From the NCBI GenBank assembly GCA_030715195.1, contig JAUYVI010000005.1, positions 558,001 to 622,000 on the forward strand: a stretch of DNA of 64,000 nt. The letters are read 5' to 3'. Below are positions 7,938-21,431 of this stretch, one piece after another. This DNA comes from Dongia sedimenti. Its GTDB lineage: Bacteria; Pseudomonadota; Alphaproteobacteria; Dongiales; Dongiaceae. A program made the position numbers and the translations under genes. Every line of letters begins with the position of its first letter. Position 1 is the stretch's first letter. The notes beneath the pieces were generated by a model. The model was not told the origin of the DNA. It was given only the letters and a program-made list of their open reading frames with translations, and searched no databases.

Positions 7938-9506
7938 ATGTTTTTTACTATTGTTGAGAGTTTCCGGGAGGTACCTGGCGTCGCTCGGAACGCGGCCTTC
8001 CTGGTGACCGATTATTGGGATGACTGGTTTAGCTTCCGCACAATGTTTAGCTTATGGCTGTTTGATGAGGAGGCCGTCCGCCATCAAGTGGGATCAGTAA
8101 AAATTGGCCAGCATGCGCTAGCAGCGTCGGGCCGCCCTGCGCCAGGTGCCGTCTTGCCTCCGGATACTCGGTTCCCCAACCTGGAGCAGACCTTTGACGC
8201 TCTGGATCAACGCTTCTTTTCCCTTGGCCAAGACGAGAATTATTACGAAACGCTCAACGGCCTTTCCGAGGATCTGCGCAATCGCGTTCTAATTGGGCTG
8301 CGAGATTGCGCATTTAATCTTGATATCTTTGAAGCCGAACGCTTGCAGCAAGTCATGCAGACTTCTCTCTTGCGAAGCGTCAGTGAGCAGAGCGTTCGAG
8401 GGCGCCTACATCGCCTGTCTATGGGCGACGCAACACTTACGGAGTTCCAGTTCAGCTATGCGTTTCCCCCGATTGGCGACGGAATCGATCCACCGAGCCT
8501 GCGGTTTGAGGTGACGCCCGAATCACATCCGCCCACTAACGTCCATGTTCTTATCGGTCGGAATGGTGTGGGAAAGACGCGATGCATGCGCGGGATCGCC
8601 GAAGCTCTTCTCGGTCGCGCGCCGGAAGATGGCGAGCCAATCGGAAGAATCATACTCGACCCTAATGCTGGCGCTGAATGGTCATTTGCCGGCCTAGCAA
8701 TGATTTCATTTAGCGCTTTCGACGACTTTGATTTGCGCCCCAAACAGAATGACCGCATCAGATCTCAGCAGGTTGGCCTGGTTGGCTGGGATAAAGACGA
8801 GCAAGGCGTTGAATACGATTTCATGAAGACACCGTCGGATTTGGCCGTCGATTTTCAGCAAAGTTTCAATGCCTGTCGGCAAGGTTTGCGGGCAAAACGT
8901 TGGCGCGCTGCTGTGGAAACGCTGGAGGCAGATGATTTATTTGCAGAGGCTAACGTTACCGCGCTAATGGACATGAACGACGAGCAATGGGGGCCAGCTG
9001 CCATCACTCTCTTCAAAAGGCTTAGCTCAGGACATGCTATTGTCTTATTGACGATGACGCGTCTGGTGGAGGTGGTTGATGAACGTACCCTCGTTCTGCT
9101 CGACGAGCCAGAAGGGCATCTTCATCCTCCACTATTGTCGGCGTTCATTCGTGCACTTTCCGACCTTCTCGTAAAACGAAACGGGGTCGCGATCGTCGCC
9201 ACACACTCTCCGGTCGTTCTCCAAGAAGTGCCAAAGTTATGCGCCTGGAAGTTGCGCCGCGCAAGAGAGGTGGCCGTCGTTGAACGCCCAACAGTAGAAA
9301 CGTTCGGTGAGAACGTAGGTATTCTGACACGCGAAGTCTTTGGCTTCGAAGTGACAAAGTCAGGTTTCCATCGCCTTCTAGATGATGCCGTAAATGTGCG
9401 TCGCTTGAACTTTAATGCGGTGCTTGAACACTTCGACGGAAAGCTTGGCGCGGAAGCCCGCGCCATCGTCCAAGCACTGATCGCTGAACGCGATGCTAGG
9501 CTGTAG
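7938..9506 (+). CDS. SMC/RecF-like AAA ATPase of a probable two-gene defence system
   Basis: A 522-residue protein. Residues 1 to about 195 form an N-terminal region I do not recognise (starts M-F-F-T-I-V-E-S-F-R-E-V-P-G). The ATPase core follows: Walker A G-R-N-G-V-G-K-T at about 207-214, an ABC-like L-S-S-G-H at about 360, Walker B L-V-L-L-D-E-P-E-G-H-L-H-P at about 383-395, and the switch motif V-A-T-H-S-P. This is the architecture of AAA_21/AAA_15-type ATPases partnered with nucleases (Septu PtuA, OLD-like). No Toprim nuclease domain is visible. The HNH gene starts eight bases after the stop. Codon use is AT-richer than the flanks, suggesting acquisition by transfer. Confidence 0.82.
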   Translation: MFFTIVESFREVPGVARNAAFLVTDYWDDWFSFRTMFSLWLFDEEAVRHQVGSVKIGQHALAASGRPAPGAVLPPDTRFPNLEQTFDALDQRFFSLGQDENYYETLNGLSEDLRNRVLIGLRDCAFNLDIFEAERLQQVMQTSLLRSVSEQSVRGRLHRLSMGDATLTEFQFSYAFPPIGDGIDPPSLRFEVTPESHPPTNVHVLIGRNGVGKTRCMRGIAEALLGRAPEDGEPIGRIILDPNAGAEWSFAGLAMISFSAFDDFDLRPKQNDRIRSQQVGLVGWDKDEQGVEYDFMKTPSDLAVDFQQSFNACRQGLRAKRWRAAVETLEADDLFAEANVTALMDMNDEQWGPAAITLFKRLSSGHAIVLLTMTRLVEVVDERTLVLLDEPEGHLHPPLLSAFIRALSDLLVKRNGVAIVATHSPVVLQEVPKLCAWKLRRAREVAVVERPTVETFGENVGILTREVFGFEVTKSGFHRLLDDAVNVRRLNFNAVLEHFDGKLGAEARAIVQALIAERDARL

Positions 9507-9514
9507 GCGGCTGC

Positions 9515-10348
9515 ATGCGACGTTTGAACCGCCCACCGTTTATTGCGCGAGACGCGTTGAATCTTTGCATTGCGAGCATTCAAGATGGAAATCTTGCCGC
9601 TAGATTGGCTCTGACCGCCGACTTAGTTGCGACAGCTGAAGCTGCTTACATTCAACATGGCGATCAGGCAGAACTCTTCCTCATCCCTCAAACTCTCGGT
9701 ATTGGCGGGATCACCGTCGACGAAATGAAGCGGGTCTACAAAGGTACATTCGCTAAGAGCGTTCGAACCCGTAACATCTATGATCAGATCAAGAAGCTGC
9801 CGGAGAACGATATCTGCCCGATGTGTGGGCAACGCACGGTGGGCAGCTTGGATCACTATCTGGCGCAGTCGTTGCACTCCGCGTTAGTCATCGCTCCAAT
9901 CAACCTGGTCCCAGCTTGCAGTGACTGCAATAAGGCCAAGCTGGATGCGCAGCCTGCGACCGCGGAAGAACAAACACTGCATCCCTATTTTGACAACGTG
10001 GACGACGGAACCTGGCTCTACGCCGTCGTTGAGGAAACCAATCCAGCATCCTTGCGCTTCTTTCCGAACCCACCGCCTGATTGGCCGGACGCGAAACGCG
10101 ACAGAGTACTCAATCATTTTCGTAGGTTTGGGTTGGGTGCGCTTTACGCATCGCACTCTGGTGTGGAGCTGACCAACATACAGTATGGGCTAAAACGGAT
10201 CGCCGAACGCGGTAGTGTTGACGACATACGATTGGAGTTGGAGAAGAGAGTGGAGAGCGCTCGGGAGGCGCACGTAAATTCTTGGCAGACAGCTATGTAT
10301 CGTGCCCTGGCTGAGTCTGATTGGTTTTGCGCAGGTGGGTTTAACTAG
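9515..10348 (+). CDS. HNH endonuclease partner (PtuB-like)
   Basis: A 277-residue protein with a zinc-finger-supported HNH nuclease core at about residues 101-140: C-P-M-C-G-Q, then D-H-Y-L-A-Q with the HNH histidine, then N-L-V-P-A-C-S-D-C-N-K-A-K. The N-terminal 95 residues are helical and unassigned, and the C-terminal 130 residues are also unassigned. The arrangement ATPase then HNH, eight bases apart, is that of Septu (PtuAB) and related systems, in which the ATPase licenses DNA or RNA cleavage by the HNH protein. Assignment to Septu itself is uncertain because of the long extra N-terminus of the ATPase. Confidence 0.82.
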   Translation: MRRLNRPPFIARDALNLCIASIQDGNLAARLALTADLVATAEAAYIQHGDQAELFLIPQTLGIGGITVDEMKRVYKGTFAKSVRTRNIYDQIKKLPENDICPMCGQRTVGSLDHYLAQSLHSALVIAPINLVPACSDCNKAKLDAQPATAEEQTLHPYFDNVDDGTWLYAVVEETNPASLRFFPNPPPDWPDAKRDRVLNHFRRFGLGALYASHSGVELTNIQYGLKRIAERGSVDDIRLELEKRVESAREAHVNSWQTAMYRALAESDWFCAGGFN

Positions 10349-11086
10349 CCATCGGCTGGGCCGTCACTGATGCTCGAACGCCTCTTATTCGCCCGTACGG
10401 TTTCGTGGGCTAATCTCCGGAGGCAGTGAGATCCGTTGGTCGCGATGAGGGTAGGGGCGGTTCAATTCTTCTACGCGAAACGAAGTGCCTCTAGCCACAG
10501 GCCGTGGCACGGCAAGGGTGGGTCCCCCATCGTTCGGTGGTTGAGCGAATCGCGCCGATTTGGCCTGGATATTTTCCCTGGCCATGTTGGGTCGAGATCT
10601 TCAACTAGATGAAAGCCGGTGAGTTAGCATTCCGTTTTCAGCTTCGAGCACTGCAAATGCCTTTTTCGCCCGGACGCGGCTGCTATCTCCCCACAGGAAT
10701 TCACAATATTGTTATCTTACAAAGCCTTAGCTGCAACGCAGCTTATGCTGCGGTTATGGGGCAGCTCATAAATCCACTGTGGATTATGAGGATCAGAAAG
10801 TGGCGCGGAACAAAGCGAAAGGCGCGTGACCGCATAAATCCTGCCGCCGTCGCTTGACCGCGGTATGGGAATCGAACATATTGCCGCGGTGAGCCTGTGA
10901 GATACGACCCGGGGTCTTCCGAACCCACGGGTCGCTCCACTCAGGTCTGGTGCAGAGAATGCCCTCGGTCACCAGGTAAGGAAGCTAGGCAGAGAAGGCC
11001 ACAGCATCCCGCTTTCGCCTCGGGAAAGTGGCACGACTTAGCTTTTTTTTCAAGGGGACAAGCCCCTTAGAACAAGGAAGCAGAAC
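10349..11086. other. 738-bp stretch without a supported gene
   Basis: No open frame here is convincing. A minus-strand 66-codon frame (10385-10585) and a plus-strand 82-codon frame (10609-10857) lack ribosome binding sites and recognisable motifs. A short hairpin AAGGGG-ACAAG-CCCCTT at 11053-11069 has its T-run on the 5' side (11042-11050), so it is not a normal terminator. The region may be decayed mobile DNA or hold an unrecognised RNA. Confidence 0.5.
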
Positions 11087-11170
11087 ATGCCCCGCTCGTT
11101 CTGGCGCCGCCCCCGCATTCGGGACAAGCGGTTCCGGGCTGTTAAGCCGCATATCAGGCTCCGCCTGTAA
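11087..11170 (+). CDS. Possible 27-residue arginine-rich peptide
   Basis: ATG 11087 to TAA 11170 encodes 27 residues, about half of them Arg, Lys or His (starts M-P-R-S-F-W-R-R-P-R-I-R-D-K-R). AAGGAAG at 11074-11080 is a good ribosome binding site, six bases from the start. It ends 84 bp before the start of the DUF5343-like gene on the same strand. It could be a genuine small protein, a leader peptide or chance; with no family recognised, confidence is low. Confidence 0.3.
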   Translation: MPRSFWRRPRIRDKRFRAVKPHIRLRL

Positions 11171-11254
11171 CGGCTAACGAACGGTCTGGTGCCGTGACGG
11201 CGTCCGACTATGCGTAAGCGGCTCGGACGCCGACTTTTCCGAATGGAGGATACG

Positions 11255-12058
11255 ATGGTCGTGAGAATACGACAGCGTGCGATGCATGATAGGGCAGCCC
11301 AATCGGGCTCGGCGTCGAAGCGCGAGCAATCGACCATCGGGTTTCCGTACATCGACTTGGAAAATGCGATGACGGTCGCTCGCGGGCTGCTCAACAGCGG
11401 CGGTATGCAGGTGACGCGCGATCAGTTGGCGGTCGCAATGGACCTCGCGCCAGGCAGCGGCAATTTCGTTGTCAAGGTTGCGGCGGCCCGGCTGTTCGGC
11501 CTTATCGACTTCTCGCAGGGCAAATACGAACTCACCGACCTCGGCCATGAGATACTCGACCCCGCTCGGGAGAAGGCTGCGAAGGTCGAGGCGTTCTACA
11601 AGGTGCCGCTCTACAAGCGCCTGTATGATGAGTTTCGCGGCAAGCAACTGCCGCCGCGCCCGCACGGTATCGAGCAAGCCTTCGTCAAGTTCGGAGTCTC
11701 GCCAAAGCAGAAGGACAAGGCGCGCTGGGCGTTCGAGAAGACGGCGATGCAAGCCGGTTTCTTCAATGGCTCACAGGACCGTCTCATTGAGCCGATTGTC
11801 GGTAGTGGCGTACTGTCCGGATCAGGACCCTCGCCGGCACCTGAAATAGCAGACGAGGATCGGTCAGAGGCACCTATTGCCGCGCGCCGGTCACTGGTCC
11901 CCGAGACGCAGCATCCTTTCATCGAAGGTCTGCTTAAGGAATTGCCAAAGCCGGGGACTCAGTGGGGCAGCGCAGGCCGTAAGAAGTGGCTTGATGCTGC
12001 GGCGAATATTTTCGATTTGATGTACGGTGACGACGAGCAGGGCAAGCTCCCTCGGTAG
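11255..12058 (+). CDS. DUF5343-like winged-helix protein
   Basis: A 267-residue protein. Residues about 28-100 look like a winged-helix domain (I-D-L-E-N-A-M-T-V-A-R-G-L-L-N-S-G-G ... L-F-G-L-I-D-F-S-Q-G-K-Y-E-L-T-D-L-G), followed by a helical part with Y-K-V-P-L-Y-K-R-L-Y-D-E-F-R-G-K. This resembles DUF5343, proteins of unknown function often found in accessory regions. ATG 11255 has GGAGGA at 11245-11250, far better than the upstream in-frame ATG 11210. The C-terminal 70 residues are low-complexity, then a helix. No function is assigned; it may be part of the same accessory island as the ATPase-HNH pair. Confidence 0.6.
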   Translation: MVVRIRQRAMHDRAAQSGSASKREQSTIGFPYIDLENAMTVARGLLNSGGMQVTRDQLAVAMDLAPGSGNFVVKVAAARLFGLIDFSQGKYELTDLGHEILDPAREKAAKVEAFYKVPLYKRLYDEFRGKQLPPRPHGIEQAFVKFGVSPKQKDKARWAFEKTAMQAGFFNGSQDRLIEPIVGSGVLSGSGPSPAPEIADEDRSEAPIAARRSLVPETQHPFIEGLLKELPKPGTQWGSAGRKKWLDAAANIFDLMYGDDEQGKLPR

Positions 12059-12115
12059 AAAGGCCGTTCTCGTAAGGTGAAGAAGCAGAGCAGCCCCTAG
12101 CGCCCGCCCGCCCCC

Positions 12116-14167
<2,052 letters not shown>

Positions 14168-14610
14168 GGCGCCACGCATAAGAGCCCCGGCCGGCCATTG
14201 CAACGCACGGATTGAAGGGCAGGAACAAAAGTGGTACAATCCTCTGTTCGGTCGCGCTGCTGAGGCCGCTGCGGCGCGCTCCCCGGCCAAGGTTTTACCC
14301 AGGGTTTACCAAACGCAGTTTCGCGCCGCACCTTTCGGCGATATTTATTGAGCTCTATCAGGCGCTTAAGGGCGTCTACCGGGTCAAAAATCGATGCGGG
14401 CCGTAAAAGTTCAGCCCGCCGCCGCGCTTCCCGGCAGCGGACGGAAGCGCGGCATCCGGCGAAGCGCCTTTTGTGCACTGCATCGCAGACAGGACGCAGA
14501 CGAAACGCAGAATTAGATCGACGCAGACGAATGCATTTTCCACGCTTTGTCAGCGGTATAGAACGTTTTCGAGGAGTCAGGACGGATGGGCTTGTCTGCG
14601 TTAACGCCGC
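14168..14610. other. Spacer upstream of ygiQ with a short direct repeat
   Basis: No supported gene. An 11-base repeat ACGCAGACGAA occurs at 14494-14504 and again at 14521-14531, 27 bases apart; two copies are too few for a CRISPR or tandem array. The spacer must hold the ygiQ promoter on the minus strand. The right end runs into a G-rich intergenic repeat. Confidence 0.5.
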
Positions 14611-14708
14611 CCTCGCACCCTCTCCCTAACCCTCCCCCTGGCAGGGGGAGGGGACTGCCACATTCTTCTCCCCTCGCCCTGCAAGGGAGAGGGGCCGGGG
14701 GAGAGGGC
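14611..14708. repeat. G-rich intergenic double-hairpin repeat
   Basis: Two nested palindromes lie between ygiQ and guaA: CCTCCCCCTG-GCAGGGGGAGG (around 14631-14652) and CTCCCCTCGCCCTGCAAGG with GAGAGGGG (14669-14694), flanked by outer CCCTCTCCC and GGGGAGAGGG. It has the same general design as the elements at 6.8, 7.0 and 16.9 kb. It sits 13 bp downstream of the guaA stop on the minus strand and may serve as a 3' end structure. Confidence 0.75.
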
Positions 14709-14721
14709 AAGTGTCGCCGCC

Positions 14722-16265
<1,544 letters not shown>

Positions 16266-16269
<4 letters not shown>

Positions 16270-16856
16270 AGAGGTCTCCGTGCAGAAGAGGAGCAAGATT
16301 CGATGAGTCGGTTCAGGTCAGGCCAGCCATACGCGACATCCGGCGCGCCTTCATCGACGCCCTCGGCGAACACTGTGCCGCCGAGCTTGTCGTACAGCTT
16401 GCGATAGTCGTTGTCGCGGAAGGCCCAGAGCATCAGCGCGCGTTTGCCGCCGACCTGCCAATGGTGCGCGATCGCGGCGATCAGGGCGCGGCCGAGGCCC
16501 TTGCCCTGCACGGCGTGGCGGCAATGGACGATGTTGATCTCGCAGTCGAAGTCCTGGAGCTTGGGCGCGTGCGCGATTTCGCGGGTGATCTCATGCGGCA
16601 GAACCGGGCCGCCATAGATGAAGCCGAGCAGGGGGCCTTCCACCCGCTCGGCACCGACCAGCACCAGATTGGCCGGATCGCTCATCTTGTGCTTCCAGTA
16701 ATCGAGCCGCCGGTCCGGCTGCTTGGCCGCGATCTGCTTCTCGTCCACCACGCCGGCATAGGCATGCTTCCAGCCGAGATAATGGATCTCGGCGATCTCC
16801 AGCGCATCGTCCAGCACCGCGGGGCGGATGATGAAGTTCATCGCTTGCTTGCCCAT
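16266..16856 (-). CDS. GNAT family N-acetyltransferase
   Basis: A 196-residue protein with a GNAT fold: beta1 [15 protein letters not shown], the acetyl-CoA binding motif [15 protein letters not shown] near residue 115, and [10 protein letters not shown]. The substrate is unknown. It sits between rsmB and guaA. Its stop overlaps the guaA TTG start (TTGA), which implies translational coupling. The start is ATG 16856, or ATG 16841 giving M-N-F-I-I-R-P; neither has a strong ribosome binding site. A G-rich repeat separates it from rsmB, so it may have its own promoter. Confidence 0.85.
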
Positions 16857-16866
16857 GCGGTGTCTC

Positions 16867-16953
16867 GTACCCCCACCCCGGCCCTCCCCCGAATCGGGGG
16901 AGGGAGAAGAGAGTCCCCTCCCCCGATTCGGGGGAGGGTTAGGGTGGGGGTAC
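16867..16953. repeat. Cruciform-like G-rich intergenic repeat
   Basis: Outer arms GTACCCCCACCC (16867-16878) and GGGTGGGGGTAC (16942-16953) are perfectly inverted. Between them lie two further perfect hairpins of the form CCCTCCCCCGA-TCGGGGGAGGG (about 16882-16904 and 16915-16938). The whole can fold as a three-way structure and lies between rsmB and the acetyltransferase gene. The two inner hairpins look like duplicated units of the repeat class also present at 6.8, 7.0 and 14.6 kb. Confidence 0.85.
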
Positions 16954-16959
16954 GTATGC

Positions 16960-18332
16960 TCACGCGGTATTCTCCGCCGCCTGCGTCGTCTCCGCCACCG
17001 CCGCCGCCTTCTTCTCCATCACCGCCACGAAGAAGCCGTCGGTGCCATGCTTCCCCGGGGTCAGTACCAGCATGTCGCCGTCACCCGGATAGGGCGTGTC
17101 GAGACCCAGCCGCTTGGTCGCCTCGGCCCAAACTTGCGGCGCGGGCACCAAAGTGAAATCCGGGTTGGCTTCGAGGAAGGCCGCGACCTGATCGGCATTC
17201 TCTTCCTGGAACAGCGAGCAGGTCGCATAGGCCAGCCGGCCGCCGGGCTTCACCAGGCGCGACGCGCTGTCGAGGATGCGCTTCTGCAGATCGACCAGCT
17301 CTTCGAGATCCTTCGGCTTCAGGCGCCATTTCGCATCGGGGTTGCGGCGCCAGGTGCCGGCACCCGAGCAGGGCGCGTCGATCAGCACGCGGTCATAGCC
17401 GCCGGCATGGCGCTTCACCCAGGGATCGCGCTCCGAGGAGAGATCGCGGCGCTCGACATTGTTGATGCCGGCGCGGCGGATGCGGGTGGCCGAGCGCTCG
17501 ATCCGGCCCTTCAGAACGTCCATCGCGACCAGCTTGCCCTTGTTCTCCATCAGGGCCGCCAAGGCCAAAGTCTTGCCGCCGGCGCCGGCGCAGAAATCGA
17601 CGATGCGCTCGCCGGGCCGGGGATCGACCATGAGTGCGACCAGCTGCGAGCCTTCGTCCTGGATCTCGATCAAGCCGCTGGTGAAGGCCTCGAGCGTCGC
17701 CAGCGGCGGCCGGCCCTCGACCCGGAGACCCCAGGGCGAGAGCGGGGTCGGCTTGGCCTCGATATCGGCGTCGCGCAAGGCGCGCGCTGCGACCGAGCGC
17801 GTGCCGCGCAGCGTGTTGACCCGGATGTCGGTCGCCGCGGGCTGGAGTGCGGCGGCCATCTCGGCTTCGAGCCGTTCGCCGAAGGCGCGCTTCAGGCGCG
17901 GCTCGCACCATTCCGGAAATTCGTAGCGCACCCAGAGCGGCGCCTTCGGATCCTCCAGCGCCTGGCCTTCCAGCGATTTCGCGATCCGCTTCTCGGTCTG
18001 GTCGAGGGTGGGCGGACGATACTGTCCGCCGTCGAAGGCACCGGCGATCTTGTCCGCCGACCAGCCTTCCATGATGGCCATGCGCGCGATCATCCGCGCC
18101 CGCTCGATCTCCGGCAGCTTCACGTCGCCTCTGGCACGGTCGAGCTTCCAGCCCAGGGCGGCGCGCCGCCGCAGCACCGAATAGACATGGTCCAGCACCG
18201 CGCGCCGATCGGCGCCGCCGATATAGCGCCGGGTGCGGAAGTATGTCGCGGTCGCGCGGTCGGCCGGCGCGGTGCCGCCGTGGATGGCCTGCAGCAGCTC
18301 GATCGCGGCTTGGAGTCTGGCGCCCGGGGTCA

Positions 18333-18333
<1 letters not shown>
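16960..18333 (-). CDS. rsmB: RsmB/NOP family rRNA (cytosine-5) methyltransferase
   Basis: A 457-residue SAM-dependent RNA methyltransferase. An N-terminal NusB-like helical domain (residues about 1-150) is followed by the Rossmann domain: SAM motif F-C-A-G-A-G-G-K-T, motif IV D-A-P-C-S-G-A-G-T-W-R-R-N-P-D with one catalytic Cys, and motif VI A-T-C-S-L-F with the second. It probably makes m5C in 16S rRNA. It starts at GTG 18333, which shares a base with the guaB TAG stop (TAGTG), so it is read through from guaB. guaB-rsmB-guaA linkage is common in alphaproteobacteria. Confidence 0.9.
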
Positions 18334-19961
<1,628 letters not shown>

Positions 19962-20042
19962 CTATGGCTTTGGCGATTTGACTTCGCTATATCTGGGAGT
20001 CGGGGCCGGTTCTCGGCCACGCTCAGGCGCATCCCCTTGAAA

Positions 20043-20061
20043 TGGACCATCCATTGGTCCA
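20043..20061. promoter_or_regulatory. Inverted repeat, probable TA autoregulatory operator
   Basis: TGGACCA (20043-20049) and TGGTCCA (20055-20061) form a perfect 7-bp inverted repeat with a 5-base centre. It lies 31 bp upstream of the antitoxin start. Phd/YefM antitoxins autorepress through such palindromes, so this is the likely binding site; binding itself is inferred. Confidence 0.65.
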
Positions 20062-20092
20062 AATTGTGTCGATCCTCGGATGGAGGACCGCG

Positions 20093-20350
20093 ATGCGTAT
20101 TTCTGTCTCCGACGCCAAGGCCCAGCTCACTGACCTCGTCCGCCGCGCCGAGGCCGGCGAAGAAGTGGTCCTGACCCGGCACGACCAGGAAGTCGTGCGC
20201 ATGGTACCGGTCAAGAAGGTGCTCACCCGCGAGCAGCGCCGCGCAATTCTAGAAGAGATCAGCCTTTCGGCGTCGTCCAAGGCAAAATCTGGTCCAAGCG
20301 CCGCACGAAGTCAGGATTTCCTTTACGACGAGTTCGGTCTGCCGAAGTGA
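20093..20350 (+). CDS. Phd/YefM-type antitoxin
   Basis: An 85-residue protein with the Phd/YefM DNA-binding N-terminus M-R-I-S-V-S-D-A-K-A-Q-L-T-D-L-V-R-R-A-E, followed by G-E-E-V-V-L-T-R-H-D-Q-E-V-V-R-M-V-P. The C-terminal 35 residues would wrap the toxin. TGGAGGA at 20080-20086 precedes ATG 20093. The stop overlaps the toxin GTG start (GTGA). The pair of Phd-type antitoxin and PIN toxin is a standard type II toxin-antitoxin arrangement. It lies between guaB and rlmE, and nothing else mobile is seen at this point. Confidence 0.88.
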   Translation: MRISVSDAKAQLTDLVRRAEAGEEVVLTRHDQEVVRMVPVKKVLTREQRRAILEEISLSASSKAKSGPSAARSQDFLYDEFGLPK

Positions 20351-20730
20351 TTGTGGTCGATACCTCGGCAATCGTGGCCGTCATGCTGCGAGAGTCGAAT
20401 GCCGCTGACTGCATGAGAATTTGGGAAGCAGAAGAAAGCGTTCTCATCTCGGCAGGAACTCTCGCGGAGCTTCTCATCATCACGGCCACTCGGGATATCG
20501 CGAATGAAGCCACGGACCTCATCGATCGCATTGGCGCTGAGATCATTCCCGTGACTGAAACGATGGCGCGTCAGGTCGGCGAAGCCTACGCGCGCTGGGG
20601 CAAGGGCATACATCCGGCCGGTCTCAACTTTGGCGACTGCTTTGCCTATGCACTGGCAAAGGAACGCGGCTGTCGCTTGCTCTATGTCGGCGCCGACTTC
20701 GCCAAGACGGATGTCGAGAGCGCGCTCTAG
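20347..20730 (+). CDS. vapC: VapC-type PIN domain ribonuclease toxin
   Basis: A 127-residue PIN domain protein. The acidic residues expected for Mg-dependent RNA cleavage are visible: D in V-V-D-T-S-A-I-V-A-V (about 5), E in L-A-E-L-L-I (about 40), D in F-G-D-C-F-A-Y-A-L-A (about 98) and D in V-G-A-D-F-A-K-T-D (about 117). GTG 20347 overlaps the antitoxin TGA, so translation is coupled. The target is probably tRNA or another RNA and cannot be predicted. The stop TAG shares CTAG with the rlmE stop on the opposite strand. Confidence 0.9.
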   Translation: MIVVDTSAIVAVMLRESNAADCMRIWEAEESVLISAGTLAELLIITATRDIANEATDLIDRIGAEIIPVTETMARQVGEAYARWGKGIHPAGLNFGDCFAYALAKERGCRLLYVGADFAKTDVESAL

Positions 20731-21428
20731 CCTCGCGCGCGTCCCCGGAAACTCAGCGCCACCACATAGATCTCCGCCGAATCCTTGCGGCTGGCGGCCG
20801 GTTTGACGTGGCGGACCTCCTCGAAATCCTGCTTCAGCTCTTTGAGGAGATCGCCGGTGGCGCCGCCTTGCAGCACCTTGGCGATGAAGGTGCCGCCGGG
20901 GGCGAGCACCTCGGCCGCGAAGGCATAGGCGGTCTCGGCCAGGGCCATGATCTTCAGATGGTCGGTGCGCTGGTGCCCGGTCGCGGAGGCCGCCATGTCG
21001 GAGAGCACCACGTCGGCATCACCGTCCAGCAGCGCCTTCAGCTGGCTTGGCGCCTCTTCCAACATGAAGTCGAGATGCAGGATTTCCGCGCCCGGCACCG
21101 GGTCCATCTTCAGGATGTCGATGCCGACCACCTTGCCCTTGCCCTTCTTCAGCACGGCCTCGGCGGCGACCTGGGTCCAGCCGCCGGGGGCGGCACCGAG
21201 ATCGACCACATGGGCGCCGGATTTCAGGAAGTGAAAGCGCTCGTCCAGCTGCAGCAGCTTGAAGGCCGCGCGCGAGCGAAACCCGCGCTTCCTCGCCTCG
21301 GCGACATAGGGATCGTTGAGCTGCCGGTCGAGCCAGCGGGTCGAGGACGCGCTGCGCTTGTTGGCGGTCTTCACCCGCTCCTTGAGGCCACGGCCGGAGG
21401 GCCCGGTGCCGCCGGGTTTGCTTGCCAT
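20727..21428 (-). CDS. rlmE: 23S rRNA 2'-O-methyltransferase (RlmE/FtsJ)
   Basis: A 233-residue enzyme methylating the ribose of a uridine in the 23S rRNA A-loop. The SAM motif is D-L-G-A-A-P-G-G-W-T-Q-V-A. The catalytic K-D-K-E tetrad can be placed at F-K-L-L-Q (about 58), S-D-M-A-A (about 142), A-K-V-L-Q-G-G (about 182) and the downstream E in S-A-E-I-Y (about 219). A basic N-terminal extension of about 30 residues is usual in alphaproteobacteria. It starts three bases after the ppx stop on the same strand, so the two are co-transcribed. Confidence 0.94.
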   Translation of the reverse strand: MASKPGGTGPSGRGLKERVKTANKRSASSTRWLDRQLNDPYVAEARKRGFRSRAAFKLLQLDERFHFLKSGAHVVDLGAAPGGWTQVAAEAVLKKGKGKVVGIDILKMDPVPGAEILHLDFMLEEAPSQLKALLDGDADVVLSDMAASATGHQRTDHLKIMALAETAYAFAAEVLAPGGTFIAKVLQGGATGDLLKELKQDFEEVRHVKPAASRKDSAEIYVVALSFRGRARG

Positions 21429-21431
21429 TCT

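Noticed and set aside
7938-9506. Calling the accessory ATPase an OLD-family nuclease
   Set aside because: No Toprim nuclease motif follows the ATPase core, and a separate HNH nuclease is encoded next to it.
10385-10857. Two small frames (66 and 82 codons) in the spacer after the HNH gene
   Set aside because: No ribosome binding site, no recognisable domain and codon use unlike either neighbour.
11042-11069. Hairpin AAGGGG/CCCCTT with a T-run as a terminator
   Set aside because: The T-run lies on the 5' side for the plus strand and becomes an A-run on the minus strand, so it fits neither direction.
14494-14531. Direct repeat ACGCAGACGAA as a possible CRISPR or tandem array
   Set aside because: Only two copies, 27 bases apart, with no regular spacers and no cas genes.
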